Positions 27,461 to 36,839 of a stretch of DNA of 64,000 bases are shown here, piece by piece (within the stretch, counting starts at the first letter, position 1; the number at the start of each line of letters is the position of its first letter). The translations under genes were made by a program, and so were the position numbers. Under the pieces are notes generated by a model. It was not told the DNA's origin and did not search any database. It saw only the letters and a program-made list of their open reading frames with translations. The stretch covers positions 372,001 to 436,000 of the forward strand of contig NC_009360.1 of assembly GCF_000092065.1 (NCBI RefSeq), in the 5' to 3' direction. The DNA comes from Ostreococcus lucimarinus CCE9901 (taxonomy: Eukaryota; Chlorophyta; Mamiellophyceae; Mamiellales; Bathycoccaceae).

Positions 27461-28894
27461 TTACGCCTGGTTCTTCAGCGCCTCGCTCGTGGCTTCGAGC
27501 GCGTCGCCGATGCACAACAGATTCTTCGTCATCAGGCGGGTCACCGCGAGTTGTGCCACTTGCGGCGGCACCATCTCGACATTGATCAACGAAATGTTCG
27601 CGCCGCGCGTCGGCCATTCGAAAGGCACGTCCAAGACGGCGACGGCGCCGTTTGGCAGCGCCGCGCGCACCAATGACTCGCCGGAACTCCATCTGAGCGC
27701 CGTTCGCGCCGCCGCCGCCGCGAGGGCCTCGGCACGTTGCGCCGTGGCGGCGATGCGAAGGCGGATTTCCGCCAACGCGCGAGCGAGGACGGGCATGCCC
27801 GCCGACTCTTCGATGATGTCGAGGATGGGCGTGTCCGACGGTTCGAGCGTCGCCCCGGCGAGACGAGCGCTATCCTTCATCAAGTGCAGCGTGACCGTGT
27901 GCGTCGTCGAGCTCGGGCCACGCGGCTTGGCGCTTTCCATGGCGAACTCGGGCGTCGCGGGCAAGTGCGTGTGAATCTTGAGCACGAGGGCGTTTTCTTC
28001 GATGGCCATGATTTCCACCCCTTGTAAAGTGACTAGCAATTTCGTTTGCTCGAGCACCGCCTCTTGCGCTTCGGCGATTTGCGCCGACATTTCCGCTTCT
28101 CGCGCCGCAGCCTTGGAGATACCGATCAAGTACTTGGCCTGGGCGTTGATTTGATCAATCGCGCTCTCGTCCGGCGCCAACTCCGCCTTGAGTTCGCTCG
28201 CGCCGCTTTGATTCTCGCTCAACTTCACATTCACCTCGCGCAGTTCCGCATCGAGCGCTTCGAGCTCGCGCTGTAACTCCTCCTTGGACTTCGCCCGGTC
28301 CGCGGCGCTCACCGAGGCGTCTCCCGCCTGCGCTTCCCACGCCGCCGCCGCGGCTTCCGCCTCCAACTGCTCTAATTCTTCCACAACCTCCGTCAACGCC
28401 CTATGCTCGACGCGAAACGTCTCGTACTCGTCCCCGAGCGACGCAATCTCGCGTTCCATCTCCTCCGCCCGTCGTTCGTTCTCGTTCGTCAAATTCTTCA
28501 ACCGCTGTTGCAAAGCTTTGAACCCTTCGCTCTCCGTCGGCGTCTCCTTGGGCAACGGTCGCGATTCCAAAACCGCCTTCAAAAACGCCTGTTCCGTCGA
28601 CAACTCGATCGTCCCGAACTTCAACCGCTTAATGTGCGCCTTGATTCGCTCCAAATCCCCGTCCCCGTTCCCGAGCGCCTTCTCCCGCGCCTGCGACAAA
28701 ATCTTCGCGAACGAATCCTCCGTCTGATTCAACTCCTTGAGCGCCGCGCGAAATCCAACCCCGCTCGGCGCCTCCCGCAGCGTCTTCATCGCGTCCGACT
28801 TCGCGAACACCCCCGGCGAGTGCACGGATATGTCCTCGAACCGCAGCTGCAGCGGCGCGATCGTCGTCAGCGATTCCGACGCCGGTCGTTCCAT
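27461..28894 (-). CDS. Coiled-coil protein with RWD-like C-terminus, possible kinetochore protein
   Basis: The 477-residue protein has a short N-terminal region (RFEDISVHSPGVFAKSDAMK), a helical segment (about 45-100), a long coiled coil (about 110-285) and a mixed alpha/beta C-terminus from about 285. The C-terminus has GVEIMAIEENALVLKIHTHLP, HTVTLHLMKDSARLAGATL and a following helix. A coiled coil leading into an RWD-like domain is the architecture of KNL1/Spc7 and other outer-kinetochore proteins. I see no MELT repeats, and sequence similarity is weak. A coiled-coil trafficking or septin-like protein is an alternative. A TGTAA polyadenylation motif occurs about 27 bp past the stop on this strand. 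Confidence 0.5.
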   Translation of the reverse strand: MERPASESLTTIAPLQLRFEDISVHSPGVFAKSDAMKTLREAPSGVGFRAALKELNQTEDSFAKILSQAREKALGNGDGDLERIKAHIKRLKFGTIELSTEQAFLKAVLESRPLPKETPTESEGFKALQQRLKNLTNENERRAEEMEREIASLGDEYETFRVEHRALTEVVEELEQLEAEAAAAAWEAQAGDASVSAADRAKSKEELQRELEALDAELREVNVKLSENQSGASELKAELAPDESAIDQINAQAKYLIGISKAAAREAEMSAQIAEAQEAVLEQTKLLVTLQGVEIMAIEENALVLKIHTHLPATPEFAMESAKPRGPSSTTHTVTLHLMKDSARLAGATLEPSDTPILDIIEESAGMPVLARALAEIRLRIAATAQRAEALAAAAARTALRWSSGESLVRAALPNGAVAVLDVPFEWPTRGANISLINVEMVPPQVAQLAVTRLMTKNLLCIGDALEATSEALKNQA

Positions 28895-29370
28895 CGTCCC
28901 CGTCGTTTAAATCGAAATCGTTTCAACGCGTCGTCCCTCGCGCGCCGCCGCGCGTCCGTCGTCGTCCCGCGCGTCCGTCGTCGACGCTCGCGTCCGTCGA
29001 TCGTCCCGTCGCCGCGTCCCGGCGCGCGTCCCGGCGTCGCGGTGTGCGTCGCCGTCGTCGCGCGCCGTCGCCGTCGCCGTCGTCGTCGGGCTGTCGTCCC
29101 CCTCGTTTGAAAAAAAAATTTTTTTTTGAAAAAAGGCGCGCGATCGCGCTTTGTGTGATGGCAAAATGATGTGTCCCAACACACTTGGAGAAATAGGTAC
29201 GGGAGGGTAAGCTCCAGATCTCCAATCTCCCCGAAACCGAAACGGTGGCGTTGTTACGGGTCGGTCGCGCGGTCAACGTCGCGTCGCGTCGACGCCGCGA
29301 CGCGGTCAACGCGCGCGGACGCGAGACGACGACGCGGACGCGCGCGGACGACGACGACGACGACGACGGG
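28895..29370. promoter_or_regulatory. Divergent promoter region with an A9T9 palindrome
   Basis: This 476-bp gap separates the coiled-coil gene from the CFAP20-domain gene. It is CG-rich except for nine A followed by nine T at 29110-29127, which form a perfect AT palindrome, and a moderately AT-rich stretch at 29130-29240. If the CFAP20-domain protein starts at 29245 the gap is 350 bp. No protein-like frame is supported. Confidence 0.5.
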
Positions 29371-30744
29371 ATGACGGTGTTCGACGCGTTTCAAGGCGGC
29401 GCGCACGTCGAGCTGTTCGACGCGAAGACGCATCGCGCGCGACGCGGGCGCGCACGTCGCGACGGTTCGAGTCGCGTCGATGGATGCGACGACGACGACG
29501 ACGGTGACGGGACGCGACGCGCGTGGCGAGGCGGCGGCGGGCGAGCGTACGACGCGAGCGCGCGAGGGTACGTCGTGCGCGTGCGCGGAGGCGGAGCGGG
29601 CGCGCTCGCGTGCGGGGAGGACGGCGCGATGGGCGCGACGCAGCCCATCTTGGCGATGCAGCTGCGCGCGTCGGGGGGGGCGAACTTTTCGTTCGAGGTG
29701 CGCGTGCGCGACGCGGCGGACGCGCGACGCAGGTTGGTGTTTAGTTCGTCGTTTTCCGAGGTTCGGCCGACGCCGTTGCACTGTCAGGTGCCGTTGAGAG
29801 ATTTGCCGCGCGACGAGTGGGTGACTTTGCTCCTGCCGCTCGTCGAGCTCGTGCCGGTGTGTTTTTCGAGCGGGAGCGCGGGGTACAGGTCGATCGATGC
29901 CATCGTCATTCGCGGGGAGTGTTCGATTCGTAAGATATTCACCCTGCGAGGCGACACGCAGGCGCAGGCGTGGACGGAGTCGCGCGCGGGCGAGACGCCG
30001 CGGCAAGCCATCGTGATTCCGCGCGAGTGCGATTTCCCACCGGGCGTGCGCGCGGCGGCGCACACGGTGATCCCGAGTCAAGATCCGGCGCTTTACGACG
30101 CGCACGAAGAAGAGTGTCGCGTGCGCGAACGTAACCGCGAGGTTAGGATGCCGATCAAAGTCGCGTTCGGTCGTCGAGCGCCGACGTCTCAGCGAGAGCG
30201 TCTCCGAGAGCGCGCGGACGCCGCGCCGGCGCGCGCTTCGGACGACCACACCGACGTGCGATGGTCTGATCTCGACCAAATCATGTCGAACTTACGTGTT
30301 CGCGACGCAGGTGGCGCCGGAGTGCGGCATTCTCTCGCGTCTTCGTCGTCTTCGTCGTCGTACGCGAGCTCGCGTCGCACCGCGGACGAAGCCGCCGAAG
30401 AGCTCGACATGCGAAACGTCAACGTGTCGCTCGGAAACTTATCGATCCACGGCGGGCGCGAGCACCACAGATACGCCGACGTGGACGACGAAGACGTCGA
30501 CGAGGGCGACGAAGACGTCGACGAGGGCGACGAAGACGTCGACGAGGACGAAGACAATGATTACGAAGACAATGATTACGACGAAGACGATTACGAAGAC
30601 GACGACTACGAAGACGACGACTACGAAAACGACGCTTCGCGTCTCGAAGACGACGACGAAATTCTCAGCCCTTTCGACGGCGACGTCGATGACGACCACG
30701 ACGATCGCGCGTTCGACCTGGACGACTCCGACGTAGACGCGTAG
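29371..30744 (+). CDS. CFAP20-domain (DUF667) protein with acidic repeat tail
   Basis: The roughly 457-residue protein has an N-terminal CFAP20-type domain: FDAFQGGAHVELFD at the start, ILAMQLRASGGANFSFEVRVRD, RRLVFSSSFSEVRPTPLHCQ, WVTLLLPLVELVPVCF and IDAIVIRGECSIRKIFTLR. The sequence is closest in pattern to CFAP20-domain-containing (CFAP20DC/C3orf67-like) proteins. CFAP20 is an inner-junction protein of ciliary doublet microtubules. The C-terminal 90 residues are almost entirely Asp/Glu with tandem DEDVDEG and YEDND units. An in-frame ATG at 29245 would add 42 Arg/Asp-rich residues. 29371 matches the family start. It converges with the Lin0512 gene after 70 bp. Confidence 0.75.
   Translation: MTVFDAFQGGAHVELFDAKTHRARRGRARRDGSSRVDGCDDDDDGDGTRRAWRGGGGRAYDASARGYVVRVRGGGAGALACGEDGAMGATQPILAMQLRASGGANFSFEVRVRDAADARRRLVFSSSFSEVRPTPLHCQVPLRDLPRDEWVTLLLPLVELVPVCFSSGSAGYRSIDAIVIRGECSIRKIFTLRGDTQAQAWTESRAGETPRQAIVIPRECDFPPGVRAAAHTVIPSQDPALYDAHEEECRVRERNREVRMPIKVAFGRRAPTSQRERLRERADAAPARASDDHTDVRWSDLDQIMSNLRVRDAGGAGVRHSLASSSSSSSYASSRRTADEAAEELDMRNVNVSLGNLSIHGGREHHRYADVDDEDVDEGDEDVDEGDEDVDEDEDNDYEDNDYDEDDYEDDDYEDDDYENDASRLEDDDEILSPFDGDVDDDHDDRAFDLDDSDVDA
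30487..30549. repeat. 21-bp tandem repeat encoding DEDVDEG units
   Basis: Three near-identical 21-bp units lie in the acidic tail of the CFAP20-domain gene. Degenerate GACGAC/GATTAC repeats continue to about 30635. Confidence 0.8.
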
Positions 30745-30814
30745 CGACGACGCGTAATCGCGCGCGACGCGCGTCGCTTTACGCGTTCGCGTTCGCGTCC
30801 GCGCGTCGACGCTT

Positions 30815-31333
30815 TTAATACCCCACCGTGACGCACGCCACGCAAATCAAAAAATCATCGTTCGCGTCCCCCTGCGCCGGAATCGAAATCCAACTCCTCG
30901 CGCGCAACCCACCGGTGTCTATCTGCACGTCCACCACCTCTCCGTACGGAAACACCTCGCGCACGCGTCCCGCGTCCACCTTCGCGTTCTCCGGCACGCC
31001 CAGCTGCACGTGGATCTTCATCTTCGCGTACCCCCCCGGCACCACCGCTCGCACCGACGGCACGCTGTTGAATTCGATGGCGTTCCGACACGCGCGCACG
31101 GCCGCCTTCGTCGCGTCCTGCCCGTGCTGATCCGCGCCGAAGCCGCACTCGGCGAAGAGCGCGCGCTCGAAACCGCGCGGCGCGAAGATTTTGGTGCCGT
31201 CCTCGAACGACTCGACGAGCCCGTCGTCGCGGCGCGTCGCGGCGAACGGTCGAGATCGCGGTCGAGGTCGCCGCGGCGCGTCGCGGGCGAACGCGCGCGC
31301 GACGCGCGTCGCGGCGCGCGTCGCGGCGCGCAT
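30815..31333 (-). CDS. Lin0512-family protein with organelle-type presequence
   Basis: The 172-residue protein has an Arg/Ala-rich N-terminus of about 45 residues, typical of mitochondrial or plastid targeting, then a compact domain. The domain has ECGFGADQHGQDATKAAVRA, RNAIEFNSVPS, KIHVQLGVPENAKVD and REVFPYGEVVDVQ. This matches the conserved Lin0512 family, found in bacteria and some eukaryotes, of unknown function, with a conserved Asp-x-His-Gly-Gln motif. No reaction can be assigned. The start codon lies only 35 bp from the divergent DA1-like gene. Confidence 0.72.
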   Translation of the reverse strand: MRAATRAATRVARAFARDAPRRPRPRSRPFAATRRDDGLVESFEDGTKIFAPRGFERALFAECGFGADQHGQDATKAAVRACRNAIEFNSVPSVRAVVPGGYAKMKIHVQLGVPENAKVDAGRVREVFPYGEVVDVQIDTGGLRARSWISIPAQGDANDDFLICVACVTVGY

Positions 31334-31368
31334 GGATGTGACGCGACGTAACGGTTTCGGCGCCACTG

Positions 31369-32892
31369 ATGGGCGCCGCGGCGAGCGACGGGCGCGACGG
31401 CGCCGATCGCGCCGCGGCGACGTCGAGCGAGCACACGGTCGGGCGCGAGGCGATGCGGCGCGCGAGCGCGGCGTCGATGCGCGTGCGCGCGGTCGACGGC
31501 GCGGCGGCGATGCCGCTCGAAGACGCGGCGCTCGCGGAGGCGCTGCGACGCGCGACGCGCGACGACGGGCGCGGACGGCCGCTCGACGACGCGTTCTTGC
31601 GTCCGGTCGCGCGTGCGCCGGCGACGGAGGAGACGGCGGACGACGAGGCGCTGGCGCGCGCGCTGCAGGCGGAGGAGCTGGCGAACGCGCGCGAGACGGC
31701 GCGAGGGACGGATGTCGACGGCGGCGCGCGCGCGCGCGCGACGTCCGCGCCCGCGACGGGCGCGTCGACGAGTGACGCGTGCGTCGGGTGCGGGGGCGCG
31801 CTCGGCGCGCTCGAGCGCGTGACGAGCGTGAGAGCGTTGGGCGGATGTTGGCACGCGCGATGTTTTCGCTGCGACGATTGCGGAGAGCAGCTTCGGGGCG
31901 TGTTCGGCGGCGGGGGGGAGTACGTCGTGACCGGTAAACCGGGCGAGGATCGTAGGTTATTTCACGCGAGGTGCTATCGGGAAAGACACCGGCCGACGTG
32001 TTGCGTGTGCGCGGCGTGTATTCCGTCTCGCGACGGGTACATACATTTCGAGACGACGCCGTACTGGGGCGAGATTTCGTGCGTAGAGCACGCCACGGAC
32101 GGAACGAATCGGTGCGATGGATGTAGGCGGTATGAAAAGCGCGGCGGTGAGGAGTACATCGCCGCACCCGATGGCAGAACGCTGTGTTTAGAGTGCGTGC
32201 AAACCGTCGTCATCGACACCAAGGACGCCGAACCGTTGTATCGCGATATCCTCGACTTTTTCGGAACGTATGGCTTGAGCGCGCTCGGTACCGGCGGGGA
32301 ATTGCCGCCACTATATCTTTGCACGCAGGACGTCATCAATCACGTCGACGAGGAAGAAAAATGGCACCAAGGTCGCACCTCGCAGGTACGCGGTATGTGC
32401 GTGTCGCACGTCGAAACGATATCCACCGTCTACCGACAACCGACTTGGAAACCATCCAACGCGGGATCAGTGTTCGACGTCTTCGGTCAGCTTGACATGG
32501 TCGAACACCGCATCCCTCGATCGACGACGCAAAAAGTCACCGCCATCATCGTCCTGTCCTGTCTTCCTCGCGTGCTCTTCTCTTCGATTCTGGCGCACGA
32601 GTGCATGCACATGTACCTCCGTTTGAACGGATTTCCCACCCTCGAACCGATCGTTGAAGAGGGTTTGTGTCAGCTGTTCGCCTTGCTTTGGATCGAGCGT
32701 CAAATGGCGTCCCAAAACGCCACCGCATCCGACGCCGCGCTCGCCGCCTATTGCTGCGAAGCCATTCGAGAAGATCCGAGCGAGATTTACGGCGTCGGCG
32801 CTCGCCTCGCCATCGACGCCTACGACGCCCACGGCCTCGTCCGCGTCCTCGATTCCGTCAGACGCACGCGTAACTTCCCCATTTCTTCGTAA
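31369..32892 (+). CDS. DA1-like ubiquitin-interacting LIM-domain peptidase
   Basis: The 507-residue protein starts MGAAAS, a plausible myristoylation site. A putative ubiquitin-interacting helix follows ([14 protein letters not shown], about 90-103), then a LIM domain and further zinc cysteines (about 138-275). The C-terminal metallopeptidase domain has [28 protein letters not shown], with the HEXXH motif at 410-414 and glutamates at 430-431. This is the architecture of plant DA1/DAR peptidases, which are activated by ubiquitination and cleave growth regulators to limit organ size. Putative zinc ligands His410, His414 and a downstream Glu are intact, so activity is likely. The role in a unicellular alga is unknown. 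Confidence 0.82.
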   Translation: MGAAASDGRDGADRAAATSSEHTVGREAMRRASAASMRVRAVDGAAAMPLEDAALAEALRRATRDDGRGRPLDDAFLRPVARAPATEETADDEALARALQAEELANARETARGTDVDGGARARATSAPATGASTSDACVGCGGALGALERVTSVRALGGCWHARCFRCDDCGEQLRGVFGGGGEYVVTGKPGEDRRLFHARCYRERHRPTCCVCAACIPSRDGYIHFETTPYWGEISCVEHATDGTNRCDGCRRYEKRGGEEYIAAPDGRTLCLECVQTVVIDTKDAEPLYRDILDFFGTYGLSALGTGGELPPLYLCTQDVINHVDEEEKWHQGRTSQVRGMCVSHVETISTVYRQPTWKPSNAGSVFDVFGQLDMVEHRIPRSTTQKVTAIIVLSCLPRVLFSSILAHECMHMYLRLNGFPTLEPIVEEGLCQLFALLWIERQMASQNATASDAALAAYCCEAIREDPSEIYGVGARLAIDAYDAHGLVRVLDSVRRTRNFPISS

Positions 32893-33049
32893 TAGCCACA
32901 CCCGATCGCGTCGCAGCCGCTCCCGTCTCTTCGCCGTCGATTTCGCGCGTTCGCCGTCGTCGCTCGGCGTCCCAAGACCTGAGCTCGACCTCGATGGATC
33001 CGCGCCCGCACATTCGCGCGCGTCGTCGCGCGTCCGCGTTCGCGCCGCG

Positions 33050-35585
33050 ATGGACGCCTCCGCGAGCGCGATCAACGACCAGATGGCCGCCGTCTCCCTC
33101 GCGCCCGCGTTCGCGCGCGCCGAGCCGCTCAAGGGCGCCGCCGTGCTCTACGCCAAAGACCTCGACGGAAGCGACGGCGCGCGCCTCCTCGCCAAGCTCT
33201 GCGGCGTCGGCGTGACGACGCAGATGTTTAAAAAGTACACCGGCGCGTGTAAAACCTCGCCCGTGCTCGTCGCGGCGAGCGGGGAGACGGTGGAGGGGGC
33301 GACGGAGATTCTGGAGTGGACGCTCGGCAAGGCGAAGGCGGGCAACGCGAGCGTGACGCACCCGGAGGCGTGCGATGCGAACGAAATCGATCGATGGGTG
33401 ACGTTCGAACGCGATGTGATGCGAACGCCGATGCTGACGGCGGTCGGGATGCTGTCTGGGACGATCGCGATGGATGAGGGGGCGTTCGAGGCGGCGAGAG
33501 CGGCGCTCGCGGACGCGGCGAGCGAGACGAACGCTCGATTGGGACGATCGAGGTTTTTGGCGGGAGATGCGCCGTCGGCGGCGGATATCGTCGTCGCGGC
33601 GGCGTTGTTCCCGGCGTTCGCGAAGGCGCTGGATCCGGCGGCGCGGGATGCGTTGCCGAACGTGATGCGGTTTATGGAAGAAATGGCGGCGCACGAGGAT
33701 GTGAAAGCCGTCATGGGGAAGCTTCGGATGTGCGATATGATTCGCATGCCCAAGGCAAAAGCCGCGAAAGCACCGAAGGAGAAGAAGGCGGACGATCCGA
33801 ACAAGTCGGCGCCCGGGGCTGGGAAAGCTGAGAAGAAGAAGGAGACGGGTCTCGGTTTATCCACCAAGCGCGACGAGGATTTCGGCGCGTGGTATTCGCA
33901 AGTGGTCGTCGCGGGAGATCTCATCGATTATTACGATATTTCTGGTTGCTACATCTTGAAGCCGTGGGCGTACGCGCAATGGGAGTACTTGAAAGAATTC
34001 TTCGATCGCGAGATCAAAGAGCTCGAGGTGGAAAACTGCTACTTCCCCATGTTCGTCTCGGCGAGCCGATTAGAAGCGGAGAAGGACCACATCGAAGACT
34101 TCGCCCCGGAAGTTGCGTGGGTTACTCGAAGCGGAAACACCGATCTCGAGGTCCCGATCGCGGTTCGCCCGACATCAGAGACGGTGATGTACCCGCATTA
34201 CGCGCAATGGATTCGTTCGCACAGAGACTTGCCTTTGCGATTAAACCAGTGGTGCAACGTCGTGCGCTGGGAATTTAAGCATCCAACTCCGTTCATTCGT
34301 TCGCGCGAGTTCTTGTGGCAAGAGGGACACACCGCTTACAGTAGCAAAGCGGAATGCGACGTCGAGGTGCGTCAAATCTTGGAGCTCTACCGTCGAGTGT
34401 ATGAAGAATATCTGGCCGTGCCCGTCGTTCCGGGTAAGAAATCTGAAAAGGAAAAGTTTGCCGGTGGAGATTACACTACTACGGTCGAAGCGTACGTGCC
34501 GGGATCTGGTAGAGGCGTGCAGGGTGCGACGTCACACTGCTTGGGCCAAAACTTCGCGAAAATGTTCAACATCGAGTACGAAGACGCGAAGGGTGGGCGC
34601 TCTTTGGTGTGGCAAAACTCGTGGGGCTTCACCACGAGAACGCTTGGTGTCATGTACATGGTGCACGGCGATGACGACGGCCTCGTGCTGCCGCCAAAGG
34701 TCGCGCCGGTGCAGGCGATCGTCATTCCAATCCCTAATAGTAAGCTTTCGGACGAGGCCAAGCAGAAGATGGACGGTACGTTTTATTTCACTCGCGCAAT
34801 CGCGTTTCCGACAGTTTTTCTCGCAACGACTTTCTTACCTGCGAAGTGCTCGATTTCGATGAGCATAATCGCCATTTAAAGGGTCGGATAAAAAATGCCA
34901 AGACGCCTTTACCAATATCTGGTCGAAACCTTCGGGTCATGGCTTAGTTATAATGGCTTGGGGTCTAAATTCCTTTGCTTCACGCGGAGGCGCGATGAGT
35001 TCACTCTCGGCGTACTAACCTCGTACTTTTCGCTCTATAGAAATCGCGACTGGCATGTGCAAGTCGCTCAAGGCCGCTGGCGTGCGATCCAAGCTCGATA
35101 ACCGCGACAACTACACGCCAGGTTGGAAGTATAACCACTGGGAACTGAAGGGGGTGCCGATGCGCGTCGAATTCGGCGCGCGCGACTTAGAAACTGGCAC
35201 GTGCGTGATCGCCAGACGTGACACTCGCGAGAAGGAAACGGTCAAAATCGAAGATTTGACTAAGCGATGCTCCGAGTTGTGCGAACAAATCCAAAAGGAC
35301 ATGTTCGAGCGCGCTAGGAAGATTCGCGACGAAAACATCGTCTCTCTCACGTCTTGGGACGGCTTCATCGAAGCCTTGGACGCCAAGAAGCTCATCATGA
35401 CACCGTGGTGCAACACCAAGGACAGCGAAGAGCTCGTCAAGAAGAAGTCTACCGCCGAGTCCACGGGCGGTGCGGCGAAAACGCTGTGTATCCCGTTCGA
35501 GCAACCCGCGCTCGAAGCCGGCACCAAGTGCTTCATCACGGGCGAACCCGCCACATGCTGGGTTCTCTGGGGCCGATCCTACTAG
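33050..35585 (+). CDS. Cytosolic prolyl-tRNA synthetase with N-terminal GST-like domain (two exons)
   Basis: Exons 33050-34775 and 35041-35585 join in frame to give 756 residues. Residues about 10-225 form a GST-like domain ([19 protein letters not shown] ... [21 protein letters not shown] ... [19 protein letters not shown]). After a Lys-rich linker comes a class II ProRS of the eukaryotic type: [38 protein letters not shown], motif 2 ([22 protein letters not shown]), [11 protein letters not shown], and a C-terminal anticodon-binding and zinc-type domain ([17 protein letters not shown] ... [18 protein letters not shown]). The join restores the conserved run [20 protein letters not shown]-like appendages on synthetases usually mediate assembly into multi-synthetase complexes. 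Confidence 0.93.
34776..35040 (+). other. Spliceosomal intron in the ProRS gene
   Basis: This 265-bp intron begins GTACGT and ends CTATAG. A perfect TACTAAC branch-point sequence lies at 35012-35018, 22 bp before the acceptor. In-frame stops (for example TAA at 34877-34879) interrupt the coding frame. It is visibly more AT-rich than the exons. Phase: one base (G at 34775) joins AA at 35041-35042 to make a Glu codon. Confidence 0.93.
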
Positions 35586-35677
35586 ATAATCGCCGCGCGA
35601 GTGCGCGCGGGCGTGTGCGCGCGTAGGTGCGTGATGTGATACTACGCATGATATTCATACTTCATACTATCTAATCT

Positions 35678-36754
35678 CTAACGCCCGCGATGCGCGATCG
35701 GTGGTCCGTTATCGGTATAATCGCTCTTCGAAATGTACTGGTTCGAAGCGAAGATGGTTTTCGCCGCCATCGCGGCGCCCGTCCAAGGCGCGTGCGACCA
35801 CGTGGTTTCTGGCATGTACTCCGGAATGTTTACCATCGTTGGCGTCAACGAGGGCGGCAAACTCGACGTGAGCTCGTGAAACAAGCGAGCATCAAGCCCA
35901 GAGACTTTGCTGGCCACGCCGTGCACGAAGACGCTGTCCAACACGAACCGTCTCAATTCTGACGAGCACTTTTGCACGCACTCGCACACGTCGTCCACGA
36001 TCGGCATCACCGCCTCTCCACACTCGTACAATTCGTTCGTCAGCTTTAGCGCGCTTCCATCCGGCATGGCGAATGTCTCTTGCTCGCACTCCACGGTGGC
36101 GCACCCTCGCGCCAACGCCTCGTACTCCTCCCGCGTCGCCGCACATTTCCCCAACTTCCGACGAATATCACTCGCCGTCGTCAAATCTAACGCAATCCCT
36201 TGTTTCTTCCTCACCGCCTGCACCAGCGCGCGATCCATCGCTCGTCCTCCCGCGTCGTCGTTCCGCCTCGTCGTCGAGTGCGCCGTCGCCCCCTCCACCA
36301 CGCACGCGCACTCCACCCCTTGCTCTCCCACATCGATCGCCACTCCGCTCGCGCGTCCACACGCATACATCGCGCACACCGCCTTATCTAAAAACGCCAA
36401 CCCTCCGACGTTGAACTCTTCAAAGAACATCCTCGCCGTTCGCTCGCGCGTCCTGTTCGACGTCCCGCTCGCCTCGCACGCCACCACCATCCCCTCGCTC
36501 CCTCGCTCCCATCCCAGGTCGCCGTACGTCATCGCGCGCACGACGCACTCGTACGCGTCCACGTCTTCGACGCGCGACCGCGCGATCGCGTCGAACGCGC
36601 CGTCGTCGCTTCCGTTCCCGCGTCCAGCGCTTTTCGCGCGCACTCGACCGCGTCGCGTCGCGCTCGGCGCGCGCGCGACGCCGTCCAGCGCGTACCCGCC
36701 CCGCAGATCGCCGTCCACGACGTCCAGCACCGTCACCGGCGCGTCGCTCGCCAT
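35678..36754 (-). CDS. Divergent actin-related protein
   Basis: The 358-residue protein shows an actin fold. It has MVVACEASGTSNRTRERTARMFFEEFNV, a phosphate-2-like segment GVAIDVGEQGVECACVVEG, KLTNELYECGEAVM, and the actin-type end APWTGAAMAAKTIFASNQYISKSDY. Overall similarity to conventional actin is low and the N-terminal phosphate loop (VLDVVDGDLRGGYALDG) is diverged. It is most likely a nuclear actin-related protein of a chromatin-remodelling or acetyltransferase complex. Its length is close to plant ARP7, but the subfamily cannot be fixed by eye. The start at 36754 (MASDAPVTV) was chosen over 36859. The divergent neighbour starts 85 bp away. Confidence 0.72.
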   Translation of the reverse strand: MASDAPVTVLDVVDGDLRGGYALDGVARAPSATRRGRVRAKSAGRGNGSDDGAFDAIARSRVEDVDAYECVVRAMTYGDLGWERGSEGMVVACEASGTSNRTRERTARMFFEEFNVGGLAFLDKAVCAMYACGRASGVAIDVGEQGVECACVVEGATAHSTTRRNDDAGGRAMDRALVQAVRKKQGIALDLTTASDIRRKLGKCAATREEYEALARGCATVECEQETFAMPDGSALKLTNELYECGEAVMPIVDDVCECVQKCSSELRRFVLDSVFVHGVASKVSGLDARLFHELTSSLPPSLTPTMVNIPEYMPETTWSHAPWTGAAMAAKTIFASNQYISKSDYTDNGPPIAHRGR

Positions 36755-36839
36755 CGCGCGTCGTCGTCTGTCGCGCGTCGCCGTCTGTCGCGCGTCCGCG
36801 ACGGGCGACGGGCGACGCGCGGCGCCACACGCCGTCGCC

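Noticed and set aside
29101-29135. A9T9 stretch as a transcription terminator or origin
   Set aside because: A simple AT palindrome in a divergent promoter does not support either. It is noted only as part of the intergenic region.
11449-29246. Shared 14-base word GAAACCGAAACGGT at 11449-11462 and 29233-29246
   Set aside because: Several 14-base matches are expected by chance in a window this size, and the two sites have different contexts.
34795-35060. Apparent premature stop (TAA at 34877) and loss of the ProRS C-terminus
   Set aside because: Canonical donor, TACTAAC branch point and acceptor rejoin the frame precisely and restore conserved residues, so it is an intron, not a pseudogene.
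35907-36839. Plus-strand extension of the 5'-3' exonuclease frame
   Set aside because: It is antisense to the actin-related protein and Ser/Thr/Pro-rich. The presequence-like start at 36840 is preferred.
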